From Chondrilla cf. caribensis (Eukaryota; Porifera; Demospongiae; Chondrillida; Chondrillidae), in assembly GCA_964020155.1 (NCBI GenBank), contig OZ026564.1, positions 4,646,223-4,691,222 of the forward strand: a stretch of 45,000 nt of DNA. The letters are read 5' to 3'. The translations under genes and the position numbers were made by a program. Shown here piece after piece: positions 1-14,539 of this stretch (position 1 is the stretch's first letter; each line of letters starts with the position of its first letter). The notes under the pieces are model-generated. The model did not search any database. It was not told where the DNA came from and worked only from the letters and a program-made list of their open reading frames with translations.

Positions 1-354
1 TCAACAGGGAAGCATTGGTTGATAGGAAAGTGATAGTTTACAGGACAGTGATGGTTGATAGGGACAGTGACGGTTGATGGGAGAGGGTGATGGTTGATAT
101 GGTCAATGATGGTTGATAGGGTCAATGATGGTTGATAGGGTCAATGATGGTTGATAGGGTCAATGATGGTTGATAGGGACAGTGACGGTTGATGGGAGAG
201 GGTGATGGTTGATAGGATAGTGATGGTTGATAGGAAAGTGATAGTTTATGGGACAGTGATGGTTGATAGGGTCAATGATGGTTGATGGGAGAGGGTGATG
301 GTTGATAGGGTCAATGATGGTTGATAGGGACAGTGATGGTAGATAGAACAGTAC
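1..354. repeat. ~20-bp minisatellite in an AP4E1 intron
   Basis: Degenerate tandem copies of a unit like GGTTGATAGGGACAGTGAT, with variants GGTCAATGATGG and GGGAGAGGGTGATGG. It ends about 10 nt from the splice donor of the AP4E1 exon at 355-435 and lies in the following intron, which runs off the window. The open frame on the minus strand through it (Pro/Ile/Asn/His repeats) is a by-product of the periodicity. Confidence 0.85.
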
Positions 355-2942
<2,588 letters not shown>

Positions 2943-3029
2943 CTTGCCGCTGCGGATGCCCACGCAAAATGGACACATTAAATATCACGTGATCCATTAT
3001 TGTACGTATTCAAACAACATTAATGCATT

Positions 3030-4373
3030 TTATTTCTTCTGCTCCCGTTTACTAGAAAGTTTCTTTCTCTTTCTGCTCTTAGCCAGTTCCAATGCTGTCG
3101 TCTTGTCCTCCATCTCAGCTTGGTCTTTCTCCTTAAAACCTACAAATAGTTGTAATGGGAGATGACACCACTAGTATACACAGGATGACTAACATTGGCC
3201 AAATTGGACAGACACTGCAGACTGTGACCATGTGCAAGCTGTGACAAACACTGTACAATGTTTTATCAACAGTGACAAGCACTGTACAAGCTGTAAACAC
3301 TGAACAAACAGTGGCAAGTACTGTACAAGCTGTTAGCTATTCGTTCTCCTCACCTCTGACATCAGTAAAACCCAATTTAATGTGTTGGTCATCAAAAGTT
3401 GGGAATTTCATTGAGAACCCCTTAGGGATTAGCGGCTTTTGGAACATTCTTTGCAGCTCATCTTTCAGCCGTCGTAGATCAGTGGATGTGTCCTTCCTTG
3501 AACTTTGGCCCCTACTCCCTTCCAGACTTTAGTTGTTAAGCAACTCAACAATGTATATTCCATGTGGTTTTAGGTAAACAGTGGGTGTGGTTGGTGTACA
3601 GTGGGTGTGTTTGGTATACAGTGGGTGTGTTTGGTATACAGTGGGTGTGTTTGGTATACAGTGGGCATGTTTGGTAAACAGTGGGTGTGTTTGGTATACA
3701 GTGGGTGTGGTTGGTGTACAGTGGGTGTGGTTGGTGTACAGTGGGTGTGGTTGGTATACAGTGGGCATGTTTGGTATACAGTGGGCGTGTTTGGTATACA
3801 ATGGGTGTGGTTGGTGTACAGTGGGTGTGGTTGGTATACAGTGGGTGTGGTTGGTATACAGTGGGCGTGGTTGGCATACAGTGGGTGTGGTTGGTATACA
3901 GTGGGTGTGGTTGGTACACAGTGGGTGTGTTTGGTGCACAGTGAGTGTGGTTGGTGTACAGGTACACTCAGTAAGAAGTAAAGAAAGAAGATAGCACGTT
4001 TCCTACAAACAAACCAGCAACATTAACAGCTGAGGGATACAGAGAATCATCCAGATCAAGTTCCAAGGCTTTGGCCGACTGGACCAACCAGTTGTCTGCC
4101 ATCTTCTGTCTTGTTAATCTGGGTACAACAGTAAGACAAAATGGCTAACATCACACAAACAACACAAAGCAGATAACAGCATGCGTACATACATCACAAC
4201 AATGTTTGACAAAAATTGCACAAAATTAAATATTTGGACTTGTGATAATATCTGCAATACATTTTTTTCGCAATTTGTATTATTTCATAATAAATGGCAA
4301 CCCAAAGATGCCTGCATCACAGGGGGTGATACACACACGCACACACACACATACGTATACACACGAGCGCGCA

Positions 4374-4442
<69 letters not shown>

Positions 4443-4669
4443 TGGAATTACGTGTGTTCAATTTTCTCAATCTTCTGTGCCAATAGCACACGTTTTCTGA
4501 GAGTTTGAAGATACTGAGCTTTGACTGGAAAGGTTGGTAGATCTTCATCTATGAACGATACAATGTAAAGATGCATGTTATACTCATGCACACACACACA
4601 TGCATGCACGCACGCACACACACACACATACACACACACATACACACACACACACAAACACACAAACAT

Positions 4670-4726
<57 letters not shown>

Positions 4727-7700
4727 AGTAATACAGACAGCGCAAACATTTAATCTGCAAAAGTGCAAATTCTTGTGGTTTGAAAGCACAAACGTTTAAC
4801 ACTATCAATTCAAATTTCAAATGTATGTCCATGAACATGAGCTATGCATGTACTGTACTAGTGAACCTGCAAGTGTAGTTGACATACCTTTGTTGAGTTG
4901 CTTGCATATTTGGTGGTAGAATCGCACATCCCTGGGGCCAACAAGCATCAAGCTAAGACCCTCGGACGTTGCCCTCGCTGTCCGCCCACTCCTGTGTACG
5001 TACACCTACGAACAGACAACTGGGCTGGGTTACTAGCACACTCTCATAGATCACACCAGCTAACACTTTGAGGACTGCATGGCATGAAGGTTGTCTAGGA
5101 AGTGGTGTATTCCTTCTACCCCAAACTTGGGGGTAACTTGATGTGCTTTTCCACTAGCTCCGCTACCACTAGCTACACTCCGCTACCACTAGCTACACTC
5201 CGCTACCACTAGCTACACTCCACTACCACTAGCTACACTCCGCTACCACTAGCTACACTCCGCTACCACTAGCTACACTCCACTACCACTAGCTACACTC
5301 CACTACCACTAGCTACAGTCCACTACCACTAGCTACACTCCACTACCACTAGCTACACTCCGCTACCACTAGCTACACTCCACTACCACTAGCTACACTT
5401 GCTACCACTAGCTACAGTCCTCTACCACCAGCTACACTCCACTACTACTAGCTACACTCGCTACCACTAGCTACACTCGCTACCACTAGCTACACTTGCT
5501 ACCACTAGTTACACTCCGCTACCACTAGCTACACTTGCTACCACTAGTTACACTCCGCTACCACTAGCTACACTCCGCTACCACTAGCTACACTTGCTAC
5601 CACTAGCTACAGTCCTCTACCACCAGCTACACTCCACTACTACTAGCTACACTCGCTACCACTAGCTACACTTGCTACCACTAGCTACACTTGCTACCAC
5701 TAGCTACACTCCACTACCACTAGCTACACTTGCTACCACTAGCTACACTTGCTACCACTAGCTACACTTGCTACCACTAGCTACACTCCACTACCACTAG
5801 CTACACTTGCTACCACTAGCTACACTTGCTACCACTAGCTACACTTGCTACCACTTACTACACTCCACTACCACTAGCTACACTTGCTACCACTAGCTAC
5901 ACTCCACTACCACTAGCTACACTTGCTACCACTAGCTACACTCCACTACCACTAGCTACACTCCACTACCACTAGCTACACTCCGCTACTACTAGCTACA
6001 CTCCACTACCACTAGCTACACTCCGCTACTACTAGCTACACTCCGCTACTACTAGCTACACTCCGCTACCACTAGCTACACTTGCTACCACTAGCTACAG
6101 TCCGCTACTACTAGCTACACTCCACTACCACTAGCTACACTCCGCTACTACTAGCTACACTCCGCTACTACTAGCTACACTCCGCTACCACTAGCTACAC
6201 TTGCTACCACTAGCTACAGTCCTCTACCACCAGCTACACTCCACTACTACTAGCTACACTCGCTACCACTAGCTACACTCGCTACCACTAGCTACACTTG
6301 CTACCACTAGTTACACTCCGCTACCACTAGCTACACTTGCTACCACTAGTTACACTCCGCTACCACTAGCTACACTCCGCTACCACTAGCTACACTTGCT
6401 ACCACTAGCTACAGTCCTCTACCACCAGCTACACTCCACTACTACTAGCTACACTCGCTACCACTAGCTACACTTGCTACCACTAGCTACACTCCACTAC
6501 CACTAGCTACACTTGCTACCACTAGCTACACTTGCTACCACTAGCTACACTCCACTACCACTAGCTACACTTGCTACCACTAGCTACACTTGCTACCACT
6601 AGCTACACTTGCTACCACTAGCTACACTCCACTACCACTAGCTACACTTGCTACCACTAGCTACACTTGCTACCACTAGCTACACTTGCTACCACTAGCT
6701 ACACTCCACTACCACTAGCTACACTTGCTACCACTAGCTACACTTGCTACCACTAGCTACACTTGCTACCACTTACTACACTCCACTACCACTAGCTACA
6801 CTTGCTACCACTAGCTACACTCCACTACCACTAGCTACACTTGCTACCACTAGCTACACTCCACTACCACTAGCTACACTCCGCTACCACTAGCTACACT
6901 CCGCTACCACTAGCTACACTCCGCTACCACTAGCTACACTTGCTACCACTAGCTACAGTCCTCTACCACCAGCTACACTCCACTACTACTAGCTACACTC
7001 GCTACCACTAGCTACACTCGCTACCACTAGCTACACTCCGCTACCACTAGCTACACTCCGCTACCACTAGCTACACTCCGCTACCACTAGCTACACTCCA
7101 CTACCACTAGCTACACTCCGCTACCACTAGCTACACTTGCTACCACTAGCTACACTCCACTACCACTAGCTACACTCCGCTACTACTAGCTACACTCCAC
7201 TACCACTAGCTACACTCCGCTACTACTAGCTACACTCCGCTACTACTAGCTACACTCCGCTACCACTAGCTACACTTGCTACCACTAGCTACAGTCCGCT
7301 ACTACTAGCTACACTCCACTACCACTAGCTACACTCCGCTACTACTAGCTACACTCCGCTACTACTAGCTACACTCCGCTACCACTAGCTACACTTGCTA
7401 CCACTAGCTACAGTCCTCTACCACCAGCTACACTCCACTACTACTAGCTACACTCGCTACCACTAGCTACACTCGCTACCACTAGCTACACTTGCTACCA
7501 CTAGTTACACTCCGCTACCACTAGCTACACTTGCTACCACTAGTTACACTCCGCTACCACTAGCTACACTCCGCTACCACTAGCTACACTTGCTACCACT
7601 AGCTACAGTCCTCTACCACCAGCTACACTCCACTACTACTAGCTACACTCGCTACCACTAGCTACACTTGCTACCACTAGCTACACTTGCTACCACTAGC

Positions 7701-8642
7701 TACACTTGCTACCACTAGCTACACTCCACTACCACTAGCTACACTTGCTACCACTAGCTACACTTGCTACCACTAGCTACACTTGCTACCACTAGCTACA
7801 CTCCACTACCACTAGCTACACTTGCTACCACTAGCTACACTTGCTACCACTAGCTACACTTGCTACCACTAGCTACACTCCACTACCACTAGCTACACTT
7901 GCTACCACTAGCTACACTTGCTACCACTAGCTACACTTGCTACCACTTACTACACTCCACTACCACTAGCTACACTTGCTACCACTAGCTACACTCCACT
8001 ACCACTAGCTACACTTGCTACCACTAGCTACACTCCACTACCACTAGCTACACTCCGCTACCACTAGCTACACTCCGCTACCACTAGCTACACTCCGCTA
8101 CCACTAGCTACACTTGCTACCACTAGCTACAGTCCTCTACCACCAGCTACACTCCACTACTACTAGCTACACTCGCTACCACTAGCTACACTCGCTACCA
8201 CTAGCTACACTCCGCTACCACTAGCTACACTCCGCTACCACTAGCTACACTCCGCTACCACTAGCTACACTCCACTACCACTAGCTACACTCCGCTACCA
8301 CTAGCTACACTTGCTACCACTAGCTACACTCCACTACCACTAGCTACACTCCGCTACCACTAGCTACACTTGCTACCACTAGCTACACTCCACTACCACT
8401 AGCTACACTCCGCTACCACTAGCTACACTTACTACACTCCACTACCACTAGCTACTCACATCAGGGTTCTTGGGTACTTGATAGTGGATGATGTGCTCGA
8501 TCTTACTGATATCAAGACCGCGGGCAGCAACGTCAGAAGCCAGTAACAGACCAGATCGAGCAGAAACGAACCTGGGAGAAAAGAGAAGAAGTCCACAATA
8601 GTACATGTGTGCACATATAGAGGACATAGAGTAAACTATCAT

Positions 8643-8696
<54 letters not shown>

Positions 8697-9937
8697 CGCA
8701 CACACACACGCACACACACACACCATAACGTCACCTTTCAAGATTTTTCAGCCTTTGTTTCTGCTGCATCCCTGCATGCAGGCAGTGTGGGTGAAGGTTC
8801 AAGAGTTCCAGAAGAGATTTCAGTTTCTTCAGTTGGTCAATCGTGTTGGTGAAGACCAGCGTTCGACGTGGGTACATCAAGAGCAGATAGTACAAGTATA
8901 CATCCTGCACATGGGGGGTAGGGTGGGGAATATCAGCACATTAAATGGTATGTATACATACCCCAAATCCTACACATGGGGGTAGGGTGGGGAATATCAG
9001 CACATTAAATGGTATGTATACATACACTAAATTCTACACATGGGGGTAGGGTGGGGAATATTAGAACCATGGTCACGTGGTATACGTATATTCCACACAG
9101 GGAGGGGGGGGGGGGGGCTAAGGTAGAAAATATCAGTATGCTTCTTTCCTATATACCTTGTCTTCCTCAATGCAAGTGATCTTGGCCTCATGGGGGTAGG
9201 GTGGGGAATATTAGAACCATGGTCACGTGGTATACGTATATTCCACACAGGGAGGGGGGGGGGGGGCTAAGGTAGAAAATATCAGTATGCTTCTTTCCTA
9301 TATACCTTGTCTTCCTCAATGCAAGTGATCTGTAAATTGTGCATGTGCAAGTGACACATGGGGGCAGGGTGGGGAATATCAGTATGCTTAATTCCTACCT
9401 TGTCTTCCTCAATGCAAGTGATCTTCGCCTCTGTTAGTGTCTTCACTAGCAAGTGCTTACTGCTGAGGTCAACAGTAGCACAGCGGTCCCTTCTTATCCC
9501 AACTTGAGATATGAGATGTCCTGAGGAATATGGAACAATACCAAGAGGTGTTGAACACTTCATTCTACAAACGTCATTGCCATAAAACAATGGTTACAAT
9601 AATGAAGGAGCGCACTAATCTCACTGAATGCCTATGTGAGCAGTCCATGGTGTGGTTTATCATAATCTTATATGTTCAAGAGTAGCATCAACTCAATTCA
9701 TGTACATGCTCGATGATGTTACCGTTGCAACTACAGTGGAACCACTCTATTACAAACCTCTGAATTGCAGAAACCTCTATACTGAGGACACCATTGTGTG
9801 TCCCAGTGTAACACTGTAGTGTAGTAAGTGACCTCTGAATTGAGGACACCTCTGTAATAAGGACTAAATCAAGGTCCCAAAGTGTCCTTAATAGAGAGGT
9901 TCCACTGTATTTTCTCGCATCCAGTGGTGAATTTACA

Positions 9938-10006
<69 letters not shown>

Positions 10007-10021
10007 CACACATACACCACA

Positions 10022-10072
<51 letters not shown>

Positions 10073-10763
10073 TACATGCAAGCATACCAATTTGATCTGT
10101 ATCCACTTTACGTTTCTTGAAACTCTTCTTCTTCATAGTGAGCGTGGCAGAGAAGAGAAATCTTTGCAGACATTCGCTCTTTGCTCCACCTTTAATTCTG
10201 TCCATGATCAATTTCACTTCTCTGAAATGTCCCTCCTCTATCATCCGATCTGCTTCGTCCAGTACAATTGTTTGAAGATCACCAAAATCCGTCAAAAATT
10301 CATCACCCTTGGATGGTGTAGTACATACATCACCAAATGCATGTGCGTGTGTGGGTGGGCATAAGGTGTACGTACGTATATGCTAGTGTTGAGACAATTA
10401 ATCAATGAATTGATTTATTAAGCAATTTCATGTTAAATCAGATTATCATTAGCAATGCAAACATATCAATCTTTCACAGGAACTAACCATAAGCAAGTAT
10501 AACAGGAAGCCACCCCATCGTATCACCCAAGCTTCGTTAACGCACATGGCATTTCCCTATCTTATCCCATGCTTACTAACTTCACTTATGAACTTCCAAA
10601 GTCTTCCAGGGGTTGCCACGACAACATGTGGGTGCAACTGAAGCTGCCTCTCCTGCTTCTCTGAAGCCATTCCTCCAACCACAGCAACCACCTGTAACCA
10701 GACATGGGTGCATTGGTGCAGATATGTACACACACACGCACGCACGCACGCACACACACACAT

Positions 10764-10819
<56 letters not shown>

Positions 10820-11584
10820 ACCACTATGCTAGTATGTTGTGCTACAAGTTTCACATGATCCCTAACTTGTAGGGCTAGCTCTCTTGTTGGGACAATGATA
10901 ATGGACAAGGGACCCTTTCTCCTCTGTCCTTCCTCACAAACTGCCACTTGGTCCTCTTCACAATTCTCTTTGGGACCATCTCCTTTTAACAAGGCTGAGA
11001 ATTCTTCCTCAGGAATGTTATCTCGGAAGTAAGTACACTGTCCAAGCGGAAGATTATCTTTTGGTTCAACTTCCATCTCTTGGCCATCATCCTCACCATC
11101 ATCCTCAGCATCACTATTACCATCAACCTCACCATCACCATCACCCTCACCATCACCATTATCATCACCATTATCATCATCCTCATCCTCACCATCATCC
11201 TCACCCTTGTCACCACTATCATCATCATAATCAAATTCCCCATCCAATTCTCCGCTATCAACCTTACACTGCTCAGTACTGGTTTTATCCATACTCAACC
11301 AGTCATGACTGGGCTCAGTTTGGTCAGGTACAAAGGAATGAATCACTTCGTTCAAGTCAATAATCTTTCTTTCGTTTGATTTCAACTTCTTTGCCCTTGG
11401 TGGACCTCCACTGCTTCTTGTCTTCCTTGATCTTCTAGGTGCTTCTTTCTCCGACTTGATAGCAGACAGCACTTTGGTCAGAACAGGTATAGCATAGGCT
11501 AGAGTCTTTCCTGACCCCTAGGGACAAAGCACACCTGCTATAGATCCAATACTAGATGAACTGGTACAGTTTGTGTGCACGTGG

Positions 11585-11623
<39 letters not shown>

Positions 11624-12074
11624 GTTTCAGCAGCCCCAATAACGTCCTTGTCCTCTTTAATAGCTGGAGGGATGGCCAACTCCTGTATCTCAGTGGGGAC
11701 AGTAAACCCCATATTTCGCAGTGCCAAAAGAAGAGGAGATGGAGTTCCGAGTTTGAGCCACTTCTCAAAACCTGTGATGGCATGCAATGAGCAACACGAA
11801 GATACCACGAAGTGTGCATAGATTAGAAGTTTACCAACATGTACACTTCACCCATAGACATTGCACACTCCTATATTGTCTATGCTTCAACTCAACACAT
11901 ATACAATTCACCTTCAAATTCATTAGTGCCGACTAACAATTGCTCTTTGATTTCATTACACTCCGATATTTCGCCTAGTAAGTCTTTAGTTTTTAAATGC
12001 CTTCGCCTCGAGCGGGCTTTTATCTTCAAATACTTCTTACCTGCTCGTCTGGTAGGTCGCTTGATTTCAGCCAT
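3030..12074 (-). CDS. DDX24: ATP-dependent RNA helicase DDX24 (DEAD-box), complete
   Basis: Nucleolar DEAD-box helicase expected to act in ribosome biogenesis. Exons (minus): 12074-11912, 11771-11623, 11517-10822, 10691-10581, 10307-10088, 9520-9399, 8904-8735, 8571-8460, 5005-4888, 4548-4452, 4118-4011, 3511-3354, 3139-3030; they sum to 2334 nt (777 aa plus stop). All core motifs are present: Q-motif region about 55-90, AAETGSGKT about 100-108 split by an intron, PTRELALQ in exon 3, TPGR, DEAD 390-393, SAT 426-428, LVFTNT, ARGLDI 560-565 and HRSGRTAR 585-592. An Asp/Glu/Gly-rich insert lies between motifs I and Ia, where DDX24 proteins carry their characteristic insertion. The C-terminus is basic (AKSRKRKKLSSKREQKK). 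ATG context is AACATGG. Intron 8 is 3.45 kb of minisatellite, and several donors run straight into (GT)n. The donor of the 4118-4011 exon (GTTTGT) is the least certain boundary. Confidence 0.95.
3566..3965. repeat. 20-bp minisatellite (GGTATACAGTGGGTGTGTTT)
   Basis: Twenty copies in exact 20-bp register with T/C and G/T variants, inside the DDX24 intron between exons 4118-4011 and 3511-3354. Six-frame translation gives repeats on both strands; none is coding. Confidence 0.95.
4330..4440. repeat. (CA)n microsatellite, sense (GT)n after a DDX24 donor
   Basis: Pure (CA)n from about 4379 to 4439 with an impure part up to 4330. The DDX24 exon 4548-4452 ends 12 nt away, so on the sense strand the (GT)n follows the donor GTAATTCC closely. 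Confidence 0.92.
4588..4725. repeat. (CA)n microsatellite in DDX24 intron
   Basis: Two (CA)n blocks separated by ATGCATGCACGC-type and CACAAACACAAACATG interruptions, in the intron between exons 5005-4888 and 4548-4452. Sense orientation is (GT)n, about 160 nt from the donor. Confidence 0.92.
5150..8455. repeat. 3.3-kb minisatellite of 19-20-bp CTACCACTAGCTACACT units
   Basis: More than 160 head-to-tail copies, each CTACCACTAGCTACACT plus CCG, CCA, CG or TG, fill DDX24 intron 8 from shortly after the acceptor side to within five bases of the donor of exon 8571-8460. Rare variants (CAGTCCTCTACCACCAG near 5410, 5610, 6215, 6415, 6955, 7410, 7605 and 8130; TTACTACACTCC near 5855, 6772 and 7946) recur at about 1.2-kb spacing in the right half, showing block duplication on top of the 20-bp unit. 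No reading frame or spacer diversity is present. Confidence 0.97.
8644..8723. repeat. (CA)n microsatellite, sense (GT)n after a DDX24 donor
   Basis: About 80 bp of (CA)n with CACAAACAC and CACGCAC interruptions, 11 nt from the donor of the exon at 8904-8735 on the sense strand. Confidence 0.92.
9041..9332. repeat. ~143-bp tandem duplication carrying a fragment of a DDX24 exon
   Basis: Copies at about 9041-9184 and 9191-9332 share GGGGGTAGGGTGGGGAATAT, a CACGTGGTATACGTATATTC part, a 16-17-nt G run and CTTTCCTATATACCTTGTC. The last part (9157-9189 and 9306-9331) repeats the 3' end of the true exon at 9399-9520 together with a GT donor (GTATAT on the sense strand). Shorter related blocks lie at about 8905-9040. 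Confidence 0.9.
9734..9907. mobile_element. TA-flanked foldback MITE, CAGTGGAACC family (diverged copy)
   Basis: Starts CAGTGGAACCACTCTATTA and ends TAGAGAGGTTCCACTG, with TA on both sides, in a DDX24 intron. Same termini as the elements at 15485-15682 and 39538-39734. The TA duplication and CAG...CTG ends fit non-autonomous Tc1/mariner or pogo-type elements; no transposase is present. Confidence 0.8.
9936..10070. repeat. (CA)n microsatellite, sense (GT)n after a DDX24 donor
   Basis: About 135 bp of (CA)n with one CCCACACATACACCACACC interruption. The donor of exon 10307-10088 lies 17 nt away on the sense strand. Confidence 0.93.
10734..10818. repeat. (CA)n microsatellite fused to a DDX24 donor
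   Basis: On the sense strand the donor of the exon at 11517-10822 reads GTACGTGTGTGTG, so the (GT)n begins inside the donor consensus. A CACGCACGCACGC patch sits at the far end. Confidence 0.93.
11588..11621. repeat. (CA)n microsatellite forming a DDX24 donor
   Basis: Sense-strand (GT)n whose first GT is the splice donor of exon 11771-11623 (AAACG then GTGTGTGTG). This junction splits the helicase Walker A motif (AAET / GSGKT). Confidence 0.9.
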
Positions 12075-12338
12075 GTTATAACAAGCACATGCATGTCACG
12101 GGCGCTGCGAAGGAAAATGGAGAACAGACGTGAGTCATGCATGTACTTGGTATACTTGCATGATTTACCTCGCAACACTAGGTTAACGCGCTCCGCTTAG
12201 ACTATTTTGTTATATCATAGGTCTCCTACCTTAAATCTGCGTATACATGCTATCTTTCAACATTCAGGATCAATTACATTCCCTCTTCTACGAGGAGAGC
12301 AAAATAGCGACTCGCTGGACGAGCCGGAAGAATTGGCA
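12075..12338. promoter_or_regulatory. Candidate bidirectional promoter between DDX24 and the SH2 gene
   Basis: DDX24 starts leftward at 12074 and the SH2 gene is proposed to start rightward at 12339. The 264-nt gap has no repeat array and no TATA box that I can place, and it contains CACGGGCGCTGCG and ACGCGCTCCGC patches. A possible splice acceptor (CAACATTCAG) ends at 12268, so the SH2 gene could instead have an earlier first exon here. Promoter activity is inferred from position only. Confidence 0.45.
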
Positions 12339-13372
12339 ATGTCGGAACTGTTCAGCCCAGAAGTGTCCGGTATCCACATGAAGCTGGAGACCACCGGTGG
12401 CGAAGAACAGCTAGCATTGTACGCCAGGTTCCACCACATACCTGCTCGCCTCACATGCAGTTGTAATGAGTGGGAAGACAAGCTTAATGTTATTCTAAGT
12501 CTAAAATTAATCTCTATTTACCTCACATTAGTTGATTGTTATGATGTATTACATGTGTGGAATGCTGACACACTCCATATAGGGCCTTTGTTAGGTTTCA
12601 ACTGAAATGACCTTCACAATTCCTGTGCTGACTCAGCAGTCCCATTCGACCATATCTGTTGTATGCTTACATGACTACATGCATGTGTGATACCCATAGT
12701 CAGATATGGTGCATGTCTCTCTCTCAGGAATAGGTCTGGCTTCTCGAGACCACTGTACACTCCATGTCACCATCAGTATCAGCATTGTGGCAGCATGAGT
12801 CCACTGTACCAGCTTAGGTGACATGTTTCAATTGGCTGTTAAAGAGAGTTGGTCTGTATACACAGGTTGAACTGTACACTATAGACCCTTTTGGGACTGG
12901 CTGTTATAGAGAAGTGGCCCCTATACACAGGTTGAATTGTACACTATAGACCCTTTTGGGACTGGCTGTTATAGAGAGGTGTCCCCTATACACAGGTTGA
13001 ATTGTACACTATAGGTTCTTTTGGGACTGGCTGCTATAGAGAGGTGGCCTGTATACACAGGTTGAATTGTACACTATAGACCCTTTGGGGACTGGCTGCT
13101 ATAGAGAGGTGACCTGTATACACAGGTTGAATTGTACACTATAGACCCTTTTGGAACTCAGCAACCTGGCTGTTGTAGGGAGGTGTTCTGCTAACACAGT
13201 GACCATTATACACAGGTTTTGCTGTATTGTGATCTTTCGATGACATAGATGCTTCTTTGAGAACATGACAGAATCACTGGCTGAGAACATTCTGTTGAAA
13301 CATGGCTCAGAAGGAACCTTCTTGGTGACTATCAACACCAGGGACAATGTTCATTTCATACATTTATTATTA

Positions 13373-13444
<72 letters not shown>

Positions 13445-13495
13445 GGTGTGTGTGTGTGGTGTGTGTGTGTGTGTGTGCGTGTGGTGTGTGTGTGT

Positions 13496-13550
<55 letters not shown>

Positions 13551-13599
13551 GGTGTGTGTGTGTGGTGTGTGTGTGTGTGTGCGTGTGGTGTGTGTGTGT

Positions 13600-13638
<39 letters not shown>

Positions 13639-14496
13639 CAGTGTTGTGGTAATGGTAATTGGTAATTGTAATTGGCTGTAATCAATTACACATTTCTAGG
13701 TAATAGTAATTCAATTGTAATTGAGATTTTTTCACTGAAGTAATCGTAATGGTAATTGATTACATTCAACTTTTTGTGTAATCGATGCACAATTACACAA
13801 TTACATGCAATTACATACCTCCTTGCTCCCCTGGATATGAAAAGATTTCTACTCGATGAGGGATATAGTATTATATATTGTATTAAGGTATATACGCAGT
13901 TCTATGTAAGGCAGGTTGAGTTGTTAGCCATTGTTGGGGATCAACTCTGGCGATTGAGAAGGTGGAAGAATTATTGGGTAAAACAGTAATTGCTAAGAAT
14001 GAAGCATGCTGGAATTCCCAGCTGAAGGTGGTGCGGCAACTTGTGGAAATTGATGTAGATAAGGTTGTGGACAAGAGGGAGTTCCAGTTGAATTGAGAGA
14101 ACCCCCTTGAGTTTTGGCAATTAAAAGCCACTGAATACCCTTTGCTTGCTAAGCTAGTAAGTAAGGTGTTCACTGTGCCTGCAACATCTGCACTGGTGGA
14201 ACGTGTTTTAAGTCAGGCTGGCAAAATTCTAAATCCACTAAGATGTCACATGCTACCTAAGAACTTCGAAACATTACTATTTATGAAAATTAACTCTCAT
14301 TTTATGTAACTACTATGTAATTGTAATTGTAATTGTAATTGCTTAAAGTAGATGTAATGGTAATTGATTACTTGAAGCTGCGGAGTAATGGTAATGGTAA
14401 TGGGTTCTTGAAATAGCCAAGTAATTGTAATCGTAATTGATTACTTGTGAGCTGTAATTGCCACAACACTGGTGGTGTGTGTGTGTGTGTGTGTGT

Positions 14497-14539
<43 letters not shown>

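Noticed and set aside
5150..8455. CRISPR-like array
   Set aside because: No unique spacers: every base belongs to the 19-20-bp unit, and the host is a spliced eukaryotic gene.
11061..11379. His-Pro and Ile-Thr rich plus-strand frames
   Set aside because: Antisense of the acidic insert of DDX24 exon 3.
13756..13989. An intact transposase gene in the hAT-like element
   Set aside because: Only the C-terminal region is recognisable, and a stop codon interrupts it upstream.
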